Below are positions 23,315 to 31,983 of a DNA stretch of 64,000 nucleotides, one piece after another. Both the position numbers and the translations under genes were made by a program. The notes under the pieces were generated by a model, which worked only from the letters and a program-made list of their open reading frames with translations, had not been told where the DNA came from and did not search any database. This DNA is from Nocardioides sp. zg-1230 (GTDB lineage: Bacteria; Actinomycetota; Actinomycetes; Propionibacteriales; Nocardioidaceae). Location: assembly GCF_013155335.1 (NCBI RefSeq), contig NZ_JABJQZ010000002.1:558001-622000 (forward strand), given 5' to 3'. The stretch's first letter is position 1, and the number at the start of each line of letters is the position of its first letter.

Positions 23315-24058
23315 TCAGCCCAGCTTGCGCAGCAGCCCTGTCGGCACGCGCTTGACGACGAACCCGAGCGGCACCCAGGGCCAGGCGGGGACGACGGCGG
23401 ACCGCTTCTCCTTCTCCATCGCCTCGACCATGGCGCGCACGCCCTTCTCGGTCGAGACCATGAGGGGCGTCTTCGCCGAGGTGCCGGACATCTCGGAGAC
23501 GATGTAGCCGGGGTAGAGCACCGTGACCTTGATGGGCGTGCCGTGCACGTCGGCGCGGAAGCCCTCGGCGAGGTGGGCGACCGCGGCCTTCGTGGCGGCG
23601 TACGTCGTGATGTTCCTCGGCATCCCGCGCAGCGCGGAGAACGACGAGACCATCACGAGGTGGCCCGAGCTCTGGGCGCGGAAGATCGCGGCGGCGGCCT
23701 CGGTCTGGGCGAGGGCGCCGATCACGTTGGTCTCGGCGGTCTCCCGGTTGGCGTCGAAGCGGCCGGTGCCCAGGGGCTGGCCCTTGCCCAGGCCGGCGTT
23801 GACGACGACCCGGTCGAGGCCGCCGAGCTCGTCGCGGAACTCCTCGAAGACGCGGAACACGGCGTCGTGGTCGTTGACGTCGAGTGCCTTGACGACGACG
23901 CGGACGCCCGGGTGCGCGACCAGGATCTCGGCGCGGAGTGAGTCGAGGCGGTCCGTACGTCGTGCGCAGAGCGCGAGGTCGTGCCCGCGGGCGGCGAGCT
24001 GGCGGGCCATCTCGGCACCGAGGCCGCTGCTGGCGCCGGTGATGAGTGTCGTCGGCAT
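23315..24058 (-). CDS. Short-chain dehydrogenase/reductase (247 aa)
   Basis: TGASSGLG at residues 7-14 is the cofactor loop; CARRTDRL after strand 2, with its basic residues, favours NADP(H). NAGLGKGQP is in the place of NNAG. The catalytic Ser is in VSSFSALRG and Tyr/Lys are in TYAATKAAV. The usual family length is 245-260. It lies 36 bp downstream of the histidine phosphatase on the same strand and is probably in the same operon. The C-terminal PWVPLGFVVKRVPTGLLRKLG is membrane-associating in related lipid-acting SDRs. Confidence 0.88.
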   Translation of the reverse strand: MPTTLITGASSGLGAEMARQLAARGHDLALCARRTDRLDSLRAEILVAHPGVRVVVKALDVNDHDAVFRVFEEFRDELGGLDRVVVNAGLGKGQPLGTGRFDANRETAETNVIGALAQTEAAAAIFRAQSSGHLVMVSSFSALRGMPRNITTYAATKAAVAHLAEGFRADVHGTPIKVTVLYPGYIVSEMSGTSAKTPLMVSTEKGVRAMVEAMEKEKRSAVVPAWPWVPLGFVVKRVPTGLLRKLG

Positions 24059-24094
24059 GGAGGATCTCCTGGGAGTGGGGCCGGAAGCGTGGGG

Positions 24095-24763
24095 CTAGCG
24101 GTAGGTGATCAGGTCGGGGGAGAGGTGGTCGGCGGCATTGAACGTGACGAGCGTCGTGCCGCGCGAGCCGCGCACGATCGTCGAGGTGCCGGTGTTCAGG
24201 GAGACCGGGTTGAGCCGCAGCCACAGGTCGGTGCGCGCCCGGTCGGCGTCGGCGAGCAGCGACGCGGCGGCCCATGCGACGGGACCGCCGCTGGTCAGCA
24301 CCACGGCCGTGCCGCTCCGGGGCAGCGCGTCCGCGAGCCGGGACAGCGCAGCCCCGACCCGCGCCGTGAAGGCGGCGAAGGACTCGTCGTACGCCTCGTC
24401 GTGGTCGCCCGATGTCCAGCGCCGGGTCGCCTCCTCGAACCACCGCTGGAACGCGGCCTTCTCCGACTCGCCCTCCACCGTGGTCGGCTCGTCGTGGACC
24501 GCCAGTACCTGCAGGTGGTCGAACTCGTTCCAGCCGGGATCGACGTCGACGGGAGCCGACCAACCCGCCCCCTCGAGCGCCCCGGCCGCGGTTTGCGCGT
24601 GGCGCCTCATCTCACCCGCCACGACGAGGTCGGGCACGACCCCGCGGGCCGCGAGCGCGGCACCGAGCACGCGGGACTGCTCGTGGCCGGTGGGGGAGAG
24701 GTCGTCGTAGTCCGCGGCGCCGAACGACGCCTGCCCGTGCCGCACCAGGAGGATGCGGCTCAC
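24095..24763 (-). CDS. Histidine phosphatase family protein (222 aa)
   Basis: The GTG at 24763 overlaps the upstream stop (GTGA). LLVRHGQASF gives the phosphorylated His; the second Arg is in EMRRHAQTA and the second His position corresponds to TSGGPVAW, where the usual His is replaced by a Gly-rich turn, so activity may be altered. The length matches broad-specificity phosphatases. It sits directly after the APH-type kinase, a conserved pairing in actinobacterial acyl-CoA clusters, and could remove the phosphate the kinase adds or act on an intermediate. Confidence 0.85.
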   Translation of the reverse strand: MSRILLVRHGQASFGAADYDDLSPTGHEQSRVLGAALAARGVVPDLVVAGEMRRHAQTAAGALEGAGWSAPVDVDPGWNEFDHLQVLAVHDEPTTVEGESEKAAFQRWFEEATRRWTSGDHDEAYDESFAAFTARVGAALSRLADALPRSGTAVVLTSGGPVAWAAASLLADADRARTDLWLRLNPVSLNTGTSTIVRGSRGTTLVTFNAADHLSPDLITYR

Positions 24764-25845
24764 GAGTCTCCCTGCTCGACGAGCCCGTCGAGGCGGCGGC
24801 AGATGATCTGCACGGCCGGGCCGAAGAGGGCGTACATCTCGTTGGTCGTCTGCCCGTGGAAGAAGCGGTAGTAGATCTGCTGGGCGATCACCGCCATCCG
24901 GAAGAGCCCGAACACCTCGTAGAAGCGCCACTGCTCCGGTGTGACCGTCCGGCCGGTGCGCTCGGCGTACGCCGCCACGAACTCGTCACGGGTCAGCATC
25001 CCGGGCAGGTGCGTCGGCACCCGCCGCACCATCTGGAACTCCTCGGAGTCGTCGGCCTGCACCCAGTAGGCCATCGACCCGGCGAGGTCCATCAGGGGGT
25101 CGCCGAGGGTGGCCATCTCCCAGTCGAGCACGCCCACGACGCGCGTGACGTCGTCGGCGTCGAGCACGAGGTTGTCGAGCTTGAAGTCGTTGTGGATCAC
25201 GCAGGTCGCCACGTCGTCGGGCTGGTGGGCGTCGAGCCAGGCCATGACCGACTCGAGGTCGGGGACGTCGTCGGTGCGGGCGTTGCGGTAGCGCGTCGAC
25301 CAGCCCTCGACCTGGCGGCGGACGTAGCCCGCGCCCTTGCCGAGGTCGGCCAGCCCGGCGGCCTCCGGGTCGATGCCGTGCAGCTCGGCGAGCACGTCGA
25401 CGGCGTGGAGGCACAGCTCGCGCGCCTGCTCGGGGGAGAGCGGGACATCGGCTGGCCACTCGCTGCGAGGGATCACGCCGGGGATGCGGTCCATCGCGTA
25501 GAAGTCGCCGCCGATGACGTCGGGGTCGTCGCAGAAGGCGACCATCGTCGCCACGTGGTCGAAGACCGGCGCGAGCGCCGACTGGATGACGTACTCGCGC
25601 CGCATGTCGTGGGCGCCCCTGGCCTTGGTGCCTGCCGGGGCACGTCGCACGATGAGGTCGCGGCCGGACGGGTAGCGCAGCAGGTAGGTGAGGTTGGACG
25701 CGCCGCCGGTGAACTGCCGGACCTCCGGCTCCCCGTCGAGGCCTTCGGGGGTCGTCGCCTGGGCCCGGATCCACGCCGCGACCCGCGCGACGTCGAAGGC
25801 GTCCTCCGCGCGCACCTCGCGGGCGCCCGGCACCGCGGCGGTCAT
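24760..25845 (-). CDS. APH-type phosphotransferase, LvaA/ACAD10-kinase-like (361 aa)
   Basis: The ATG at 25845 overlaps the SDR stop. FTGGASNLTYLL (residues 45-56) is the Gly-rich loop, and IVRRAPAGTKARGAHDM holds the ATP-binding region of this branch. The catalytic Asp220 is in VIHNDFKLDN and the metal Asp241 in LDWEMATLGDPLMDLA. These last two motifs are the signature of the branch fused to dehydrogenases in ACAD10/11 and of LvaA, which phosphorylates the 4-hydroxy group of acyl-CoA. Placement next to an acyl-CoA dehydrogenase supports that role by inference. Confidence 0.85.
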   Translation of the reverse strand: MTAAVPGAREVRAEDAFDVARVAAWIRAQATTPEGLDGEPEVRQFTGGASNLTYLLRYPSGRDLIVRRAPAGTKARGAHDMRREYVIQSALAPVFDHVATMVAFCDDPDVIGGDFYAMDRIPGVIPRSEWPADVPLSPEQARELCLHAVDVLAELHGIDPEAAGLADLGKGAGYVRRQVEGWSTRYRNARTDDVPDLESVMAWLDAHQPDDVATCVIHNDFKLDNLVLDADDVTRVVGVLDWEMATLGDPLMDLAGSMAYWVQADDSEEFQMVRRVPTHLPGMLTRDEFVAAYAERTGRTVTPEQWRFYEVFGLFRMAVIAQQIYYRFFHGQTTNEMYALFGPAVQIICRRLDGLVEQGDS

Positions 25846-26636
25846 GCGTCCGCCCCAGCCGCCTGGAGCTTCACCGCCTGGTCGCGCATGACCGCGTCGT
25901 AGGCGGGTCGGTCGGCCCACTTGAGGAAGTAGGCCTGGCGCGCTGCCTCGTCGGGGACGATGACGTCCTCCCCGGCGTCTATGCCGGCCAGCACGGCGGC
26001 GGCGATCTCCTCGGCGGTGACCTTGGAGCGCTCGACGAGCCCGCCGACGACGCGGCCGACGACCTCGTCCGTGCCCTGCATCGAGTCCATCAGGTTGGTG
26101 CGGAAGTAGGAGGGGCAGACCACGCTCGCCCGGATGCCGAACGACGCCAGCTCGTGGCCGCAGGTCTCGGTGAACGCCACCACCGCGGCCTTCGTGGCGT
26201 TGTAGGAGCCCATGCCGCCGGGGTGGACGAGGCCGGCGAGCGAGGCCACGTTGACCAGGTGCCCGGAGCCCTGCTCCTTGAGCATCGGGACGAACGCCCT
26301 GGTGCCGCGGACCAGCCCGAAGAGGTTGATGTCGGTGATCCATTGCCACTCCTCGAGCGTGCAGCGGTCCACCCGGCCACCGCCGGCGACGCCGGCGTTG
26401 TTGACGAGCACGTCGAGGCCGCCCCAGCGCTCCCGGACGGCGTCGACGGCCGCGGCCCAGTCGTCGTCGGAGGTGATGTCGAGGACGAGGTCGATGCCAC
26501 CCTCGACAGACGACGTGGCGACGCGGTCGGTGGCGAGCACGTCGTCGCCCCGGGACCGGAAGGCAGCGACGAGCGCCGCCCCGAGGCCGGAGGCTGCCCC
26601 GGTGACCAGCACACGCCGGCTCTCGGTGGCGCTCAT
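25842..26636 (-). CDS. SDR family oxidoreductase (264 aa)
   Basis: TGAASGLG at residues 12-19, an acidic ATDR after strand 2 (NAD preference), VNNAGVAGGG, the catalytic Ser in NVASLAGL and Tyr/Lys in SYNATKAAV. The start overlaps the acyl-CoA dehydrogenase stop (ATGA) and the end overlaps the kinase start, so the three are a tight translational unit. In a levulinate-like route it would correspond to LvaD, the reductase making the 4-hydroxyacyl-CoA; this is inferred from context only. Confidence 0.88.
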   Translation of the reverse strand: MSATESRRVLVTGAASGLGAALVAAFRSRGDDVLATDRVATSSVEGGIDLVLDITSDDDWAAAVDAVRERWGGLDVLVNNAGVAGGGRVDRCTLEEWQWITDINLFGLVRGTRAFVPMLKEQGSGHLVNVASLAGLVHPGGMGSYNATKAAVVAFTETCGHELASFGIRASVVCPSYFRTNLMDSMQGTDEVVGRVVGGLVERSKVTAEEIAAAVLAGIDAGEDVIVPDEAARQAYFLKWADRPAYDAVMRDQAVKLQAAGADA

Positions 26637-27886
26637 GCCGTGTGCTTCCCGAGCTCGATCTTGGCGACCACGTTGCGGTGCACCTCGTCGGGCCCGTCGG
26701 CCAGGCGCAGCGTGCGGGCGCCGACCCAGGCGGCGGCCAGCGGGAAGTCGTCGCTCATCCCACCACCGCCGTGGAGCTGGATGGCCATGTCGATGACGTC
26801 GAGGGCCATGTTGGGCACCTCCACCTTGATCTCGCTCACCGCGGAGTAGGCCTCGCGGCTCATCCCCTGGTCGAGCAGCCACGCGGCGTGCATGACCAGC
26901 AGCCGGGAGCGGTTGATCGCGATCCGCGCGTCGGCGATGCGCTCGCGGTTGCCGCCGAGGTTGGCGATCGGCTTGCCGAAGGCGGTGCGCGACACCGCGC
27001 GGGCGCAGGCCAGCTCGAGGGCGCGCTCGGCGAGGCCGATCGCCCGCATGCAGTGGTGGACCCGGCCGGGCCCGAGGCGGCCCTGGGCGATCTCGAACGC
27101 GCGACCGGGGCCGAGCAGCACGTTGGACGCCGGCACCCGCACGTCGTCGAACGACACCTCGCCGTGGCCCAGCGGCTCGTCGTAGTAGCCCATCGTGGTG
27201 AGCATCCGCTCGACCTTCACCCCGGGGGTGTCGCGCGGCACGAGCACCATCGTGTGGCGCGAGTGGCGGTCGGCGTCGGGGTCGGAGAGACCCATGAACA
27301 CGAAGATCCTGCAGTCGGGGTTGCCGACGCCGGTGGACCACCACTTGCGCCCGTTGATGACGACCTCGTCGCCGTCGACCTCCGCCGTGGCGGCCATGTT
27401 GGTCGCGTCGGAGGACGCGACGGCCGGCTCGGTCATGCAGAAGGCGCTGCGGATCTCCCCGCGCAGCAGCGGCTCGAGCCACTGCTCGCGCTGCTCGTCG
27501 GTGCCGTACTTGAGCAGCACCTCCATGTTGCCGGTGTCGGGGGCGTTGGAGTTGAAGACCAGGGGAGCCAGGAACGAGCGCCCCATCGCCTCGGCCACCG
27601 GGGCGTAGTCGACGTTGCTGAGGCCCTCGCCGCCGTCGGTGCCGAAGTCGGCGGCGTAGCGCCCGGCGTGGGCGGCGGGCAGGAAGAGGTTCCACAGGCC
27701 CTGGGCCCGCGCCTTCGCCTGCAGCTCGCCGATGACGGGGTCGGGGGTCCAGCTGTCGCCACCGGACTCGCGCAGGCGGGTGATCCGCTCGTGCGCCTCG
27801 GCCTCGATCGGCTCGATCTCGTCGGCGACGAACGCGCGCACGCGGTCGCGGAGGTCGGCGGCGCGTGGGGAGAGGGAGAAGTCCAT
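26633..27886 (-). CDS. Acyl-CoA dehydrogenase, ACAD11/LvaC-like (417 aa)
   Basis: The ATG at 27886 begins MDFSLSPRAADLRDRVRAFV, with AAGG 9 nt upstream. FAD- and substrate-binding segments: CMTEPAVASSDATNM, WWSTGVGNPDCRIFVFMG, GPGRVHHCMRAIGLAERAL, SRTAFGKPI, QLHGGGGMSDD and LADGPDEVHRNVVAK. The ADGPDEVH ending and GRxHHCMR segment point to the ACAD11-like branch, members of which can act on phosphorylated 4-hydroxyacyl-CoA. First gene of the minus-strand operon, divergent from the TetR gene across a palindromic operator. Confidence 0.9.
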   Translation of the reverse strand: MDFSLSPRAADLRDRVRAFVADEIEPIEAEAHERITRLRESGGDSWTPDPVIGELQAKARAQGLWNLFLPAAHAGRYAADFGTDGGEGLSNVDYAPVAEAMGRSFLAPLVFNSNAPDTGNMEVLLKYGTDEQREQWLEPLLRGEIRSAFCMTEPAVASSDATNMAATAEVDGDEVVINGRKWWSTGVGNPDCRIFVFMGLSDPDADRHSRHTMVLVPRDTPGVKVERMLTTMGYYDEPLGHGEVSFDDVRVPASNVLLGPGRAFEIAQGRLGPGRVHHCMRAIGLAERALELACARAVSRTAFGKPIANLGGNRERIADARIAINRSRLLVMHAAWLLDQGMSREAYSAVSEIKVEVPNMALDVIDMAIQLHGGGGMSDDFPLAAAWVGARTLRLADGPDEVHRNVVAKIELGKHTA

Positions 27887-27904
27887 GACGTTGACCTTCG
27901 CACA

Positions 27905-27925
27905 CTGTTGAGCAATGCTCAACAG
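27905..27925. promoter_or_regulatory. Perfect 21-bp palindromic operator
   Basis: CTGTTGAGCA-A-TGCTCAACAG: two 10-bp perfect half-sites around one base, in the 40-bp gap between the divergent acyl-CoA dehydrogenase and TetR genes, ending one base before the TetR ATG. It is likely bound by that TetR protein to repress both directions. Confidence 0.85.
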
Positions 27926-27926
27926 C

Positions 27927-28535
27927 ATGTCCGACACCGCCGCGACCGCTCCCACGGAGGGCGTACGCCGTCGGTTGAGCGCGGACGAGCGACGTCGCCA
28001 GCTCGTCGCCATCGGTCTGGCCAAGATCGTCGAGACGCCGATCCAGGACCTGTCGATGGACGACATCGCCACCGAGGCCGGCATCTCCCGGGGACTGCTG
28101 TTCCACTACTTCCCGACCAAGACCGACTTCTACCTCGCCTGCATCGCGGCGGCCGGCCGCCGCATCCTGCGCACGACGGCGCCCGACGAGGACGCGCCGG
28201 GGGAGGCGCAGGTCGAGATGACCACGCGGCTGATGATCGAGCAGATCGAGCGCCGGCGCGGGTTCTACCTCGCGCTCGTCCACGGCCACGGCGTCGCCGA
28301 TCCACGCGTCAGCGAGGTCATGGACTCGGTCCGCGACGGCAGCACGGAGCGCGTGGTGGCCGCGCTCGACGTGCCGGAGGAGCGGCGTGACGTCGTACGC
28401 GCGTGGTGGGCCTACACAGAGGACCGGGCGCTCACCTGGTCGGCAGTGCCGCCCGGCGAACGCCCGGTCTCGTTGTCGCAGCTGGTCGAGGAGTGCGTCG
28501 CCGCGCTCCACGCCCTGCTGCGGATCAGGTCCTGA
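27927..28535 (+). CDS. TetR/AcrR family regulator (202 aa)
   Basis: I chose the ATG at 27927; the earlier frame runs back through the operator. The N-terminal helix-turn-helix spans about residues 18-62 (RRQLVAIGLAKIVE, SMDDIATEAGISRGLLFHYFPTKTDFY). The C-terminal ligand-binding domain is helical. It is divergent from the acyl-CoA operon with a palindrome between, the classic autoregulatory layout. The likely effector is an acyl-CoA or the pathway substrate. Confidence 0.92.
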   Translation: MSDTAATAPTEGVRRRLSADERRRQLVAIGLAKIVETPIQDLSMDDIATEAGISRGLLFHYFPTKTDFYLACIAAAGRRILRTTAPDEDAPGEAQVEMTTRLMIEQIERRRGFYLALVHGHGVADPRVSEVMDSVRDGSTERVVAALDVPEERRDVVRAWWAYTEDRALTWSAVPPGERPVSLSQLVEECVAALHALLRIRS

Positions 28536-28538
28536 TCA

Positions 28539-30134
28539 TCACTTGGTGACGCGCCCCTTGACCGCGAAGCGCAGGCGGTCGTCGAGGGGCTTGCCCGCGC
28601 AGGCGAGCAGCGTCTCGCGACCGCACCGGTAGCGGGTCGAGCCGTTGACGAGCGTCACCGACACGGCGCCCACCTTGCGGTTGTCGAAGGCCACCTTGAG
28701 GTGTCCGTCGCCGCCGCGGTTGAGGCGGACCATCTTGACCTTGCGCTTGCCGTCCAGCTGGTGCACGACCACCACGGCGGCCGGCGAGGTGCGCTTGGCG
28801 GGGCCCTTGACCATCAGCTTGAGCTTCCACTTCTTGCCGTCGAGGCCCTTGCCGGGGCCGTAGACGTAGGACGCGGAGGCGAGGTGGTTGACCTTGGTGC
28901 CGAAGCGCTTGGCGCGCTTGCGCTTGCTCAGCAGCTTGGCGCCCCGGACCTTGGGGCCGGGGTACTCCGCGCCCTCGGGGAAGTTGGCGGCCGGGGTCAG
29001 GTTGCCGGCGGCGAACTGGGCGTAGTTCTTGTGGAAGCCGCCCTTGCGCTTGAGCACCTTCTGCAGCGCGGGGAGGCTGTTCTTCCCGCCGTCCTTCTTG
29101 AGGCTGCCGGCCTGCTTCCACGTCTTCAGCACCAGGCCGTTGCCGTAGCGCGAGGTGAGGTACTCCCAGAACACCCAGTTGCCGTACTGGAAGCCGTTGG
29201 TGCGGCTGAACGCGTCGAGCGGGATGTTGGGGGCGTAGATCTGGCTGACCGGGAGGTACTGGCGGTTGTCGTTGACCGTCGTCGCGATCCGCTCCTCCAT
29301 CCAGGTGGCCGTGGACTCCATCATCCACGGGTCCTCGGCGTAGTCGTAGGCGTATTGGACGGCGTGGAAGAACTCGTGGCCCGCGGTCACGACCAGGTTG
29401 TCGTAGGGGGTGCCGTTGGGGAACTGCGCGGCGGCGAAGTCGTTGTCGAGCACGCAGTAGCCGGAGGCGGTGCGCTTCTTGGCGCGGTCCTCGCCGGCGC
29501 AGAAGCCGTAGAGGTCGCCGCCGAGGTCCTTGAGGTAGACGTCGAAGAGCGGGCTGCCGCCACGCGCCCCGTCGCTCACCGGCGCGCGGTAGCCCATCGC
29601 GTCGACGATCGTCGTCCACACCGAGTCCATCACCGCGAGGTTCTGGGCCGGCCAGTCGGGCGACGGCGGCGCGTCGGCTCCGGTCGGCACGTAGTGGACG
29701 CACAGGCGGGTGTTGCACAGCGGCGGCGCCTCGGGAACGGTGTAGCCGAACCCCTGGTCGTCGCTCACGCCGTCGGTGGGGCGGGCGAGGAGGGCGTCGG
29801 CCTGGCGCCGCTCGGCACCGCGCAGCTGGGACCGCTTCATCCACAGGTCGCGCAGGACGAGCGTCGCGGACGGGTCGCTGGGACGGGCGTTGCCGGCGAG
29901 GACACGGCGCGCGGTCGTCAGGGTCTCGGTGGCCGTGGGCTCCAGCTGCTCCTCGAGCACCGGCAGTGCGGCCTCGGGCGTGAGCTCGAGCAGGTCGGAG
30001 GGGTCGAGGACCCCGGCCGATCCCGGGAAGGATCCGGGCACGCCCGGACGGTCGTTGTCAGCAGCGACGGCCGGGGCGCCGAGCGCCCCGCCCACCAGTG
30101 CGATGGCCACGGCGGTGGTGACGAGTCTGCGCAT
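28539..30134 (-). CDS. Secreted putative metalloprotease, MXAN_6640-like (531 aa)
   Basis: The ATG at 30134 has GGGG 5 nt upstream. The signal peptide (about residues 1-25) ends in APAVAAD. The zinc motif is HEFFH (His253, Glu254, His257) in TAGHEFFHAVQYAYD, followed by MMESTATWMEE, whose Glu is the likely third ligand. Four Cys before the motif (about 140, 145, 212 and 227) probably form disulfides. The C-terminal third is Lys/Gly-rich and beta-like, ending in a Cys pair. An extracellular protease role is expected from family and motif; the substrate is unknown. Confidence 0.82.
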   Translation of the reverse strand: MRRLVTTAVAIALVGGALGAPAVAADNDRPGVPGSFPGSAGVLDPSDLLELTPEAALPVLEEQLEPTATETLTTARRVLAGNARPSDPSATLVLRDLWMKRSQLRGAERRQADALLARPTDGVSDDQGFGYTVPEAPPLCNTRLCVHYVPTGADAPPSPDWPAQNLAVMDSVWTTIVDAMGYRAPVSDGARGGSPLFDVYLKDLGGDLYGFCAGEDRAKKRTASGYCVLDNDFAAAQFPNGTPYDNLVVTAGHEFFHAVQYAYDYAEDPWMMESTATWMEERIATTVNDNRQYLPVSQIYAPNIPLDAFSRTNGFQYGNWVFWEYLTSRYGNGLVLKTWKQAGSLKKDGGKNSLPALQKVLKRKGGFHKNYAQFAAGNLTPAANFPEGAEYPGPKVRGAKLLSKRKRAKRFGTKVNHLASASYVYGPGKGLDGKKWKLKLMVKGPAKRTSPAAVVVVHQLDGKRKVKMVRLNRGGDGHLKVAFDNRKVGAVSVTLVNGSTRYRCGRETLLACAGKPLDDRLRFAVKGRVTK

Positions 30135-30195
30135 GGTTCCCCTCGTGTAGGTCATGTCCGCACGACCCTAACCCGGCGGCACCGCCGGGACACGA

Positions 30196-30591
30196 TCAGA
30201 GATCCGCGATGTGCTCGATGATCGCGGTGGTGGAGATCGCCGGGGTGCGGGCCAGGTAGACGACCTCGCAGACGTCGCCGAGCTCGTCGAACTTGCCGGC
30301 CCAGTCGTCACCCATCACCAGCACGTCCGCGCCGTGCTCGAGGATGTAGTCGCGCTTCTGCTCCAGGCTCTCCTCGACGAAGACGGCGTCGACGACCTTC
30401 AGGGCGCCGACGATCGCGAGCCGCTCGCGCTCGCTGAAGATGGGGGCACGGCCCTTCTTGCGCTCGTTGAGGGCGTCGGCGGAGACGCCGACGACGAGGC
30501 GGTCACCCAGCTCGGCCGCGCGCTCGAGGACGCGCAGGTGCCCGACGTGGAAGACGTCGAACGTGCCGAAGGTGATCACGGTGCGAGACAT
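30196..30591 (-). CDS. Glycerol-3-phosphate-type cytidylyltransferase, TagD-like (131 aa)
   Basis: The ATG at 30591 starts MSRTVITFGTFDVFHVGHLRVL, containing the HxGH motif of nucleotidyltransferases. SERERLAIV and the C-terminal RTPAISTTAII (the RTxGIST equivalent, with Ala for Gly) complete the active site. The length matches the 130-residue TagD family that makes CDP-glycerol or related CDP-alcohols for teichoic acid. No wall-polymer genes lie next to it. Confidence 0.85.
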   Translation of the reverse strand: MSRTVITFGTFDVFHVGHLRVLERAAELGDRLVVGVSADALNERKKGRAPIFSERERLAIVGALKVVDAVFVEESLEQKRDYILEHGADVLVMGDDWAGKFDELGDVCEVVYLARTPAISTTAIIEHIADL

Positions 30592-30644
30592 GCGCGGCAT
30601 TCTGGCACGCGGGTCGTCACAGGGGTTGGGGGAGGATGGCTGCC

Positions 30645-31976
30645 ATGGCCGCCACCTCTGCCACCTCCTCCCGGGGCTCCTCCGCGCGCTCCTCGACGAG
30701 CCCGCCGCCGAGCCCACCCCCGATCTCCCTCATCACGCCCGACCCGGGCGCCGACGAGGCCCGTCGCCGCGGCCTGCGCCGGATGCGTACGGTCGCCGTG
30801 GGGCTGCTGCTGTTCGCGGCCTGCGTGTACGTCGCCACGCTGGGACGCGACGGGTTCTGGGGCTTCGTCAACGCGGGCGCCGAGGCGTCGATGGTCGGCG
30901 CCATCGCGGACTGGTTCGCCGTGACGGCGCTCTTCAAGCACCCGCTCGGCCTGCCCATCCCGCACACCGCCCTCGTGCCCAAGCGCAAGGACGAGCTCGG
31001 CAAGGGGCTCGAGGAGTTCGTGGGGGAGAACTTCCTCCAGGAGGACATCATCCGCGAGCGCGTGGCCGCGGCCACGATCTCCGCGCGGGTGGGCGCCTGG
31101 CTGGAGGAGCCGGCCCACGCCCGGCGGGTGGTCGACGAGGCGGCGGAGGTCGCCGTCATCGCGCTCGGCAAGGTCCGCGACGACCACATCGCCGACCTGG
31201 TCACCCACGCCCTGGTGCCGCGGTTCCGTGAGGAGCCGATCTCTCCGCTGCTGGGCTCGACGCTGATGGAGGTGCTCCGCGACGACCTGCACCACGGGCT
31301 GGTCGACCTCGCCGTCGAGGAGCTCTACAGCTGGCTGCGCGACAACCCGGAGACCTTCACCCGGGTGCTGGAGGAGCGGGCCCCGTGGTGGGCACCGCCC
31401 AAGCTCAACGACGCGGTCACGTCACGGCTGCACGTGCAGGCACTCGCGTGGCTGGAGGACATCCGCGACGACCCGCACCACCGCGCCCGCGAGGCGCTCG
31501 ACTCGATGCTGGGCCAGCTCGCCCACGACCTGCTCAACGACGAGGAGACGGTCCGCCGGACCGAGGCGCTCAAGGAGCGCCTGCTCGAGCACCCGCAGGT
31601 CGTCACGACCGCGATCTCCCTGTGGAAGGCGATGCGCTCCGCACTGCTGGGCTCGATCCGCGACCCCGAGGGAGCCGTACGGCACCGCCTCCTCGTCGAG
31701 CTCAGCTCCTTCGCTGAGCGGCTGCGCGACGACGCCGCGCTGCGCGAGCGCCTCGACCGGGTCGCCGCCGACCTCACGGTCTTCGCCGTCGAGCGCTACG
31801 GCGCCGAGGTCACCACCGTGATCACCCACACGATCGAGCGCTGGGACGGCAAGGAGGCGGCGCGCCGCATCGAGCTGCACGTCGGGCGCGACCTGCAGTT
31901 CATCCGGATCAACGGCACCATCGTCGGCGGCCTGGTCGGCGTGCTGATCCACGCGATCAGCCTGCTCGTGCACTGA
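30645..31976 (+). CDS. DUF445 family membrane protein (443 aa)
   Basis: GGGAGG is 9 nt before the ATG at 30645, which I prefer to the ATG at 30636 lying right on the ribosome site. After a Ser/Pro-rich leader, helix 1 (about residues 48-68) and a second membrane-near segment (AEASMVGAIADWFAVTALF) carry the DUF445 signature, with HPLGLPIPHTALVPKRKDELG. A long helical cytosolic middle follows and a final helix (GGLVGVLIHAISLLV). Known in a wide range of bacteria; role unclear. Confidence 0.88.
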   Translation: MAATSATSSRGSSARSSTSPPPSPPPISLITPDPGADEARRRGLRRMRTVAVGLLLFAACVYVATLGRDGFWGFVNAGAEASMVGAIADWFAVTALFKHPLGLPIPHTALVPKRKDELGKGLEEFVGENFLQEDIIRERVAAATISARVGAWLEEPAHARRVVDEAAEVAVIALGKVRDDHIADLVTHALVPRFREEPISPLLGSTLMEVLRDDLHHGLVDLAVEELYSWLRDNPETFTRVLEERAPWWAPPKLNDAVTSRLHVQALAWLEDIRDDPHHRAREALDSMLGQLAHDLLNDEETVRRTEALKERLLEHPQVVTTAISLWKAMRSALLGSIRDPEGAVRHRLLVELSSFAERLRDDAALRERLDRVAADLTVFAVERYGAEVTTVITHTIERWDGKEAARRIELHVGRDLQFIRINGTIVGGLVGVLIHAISLLVH

Positions 31977-31983
31977 CGTCGAG

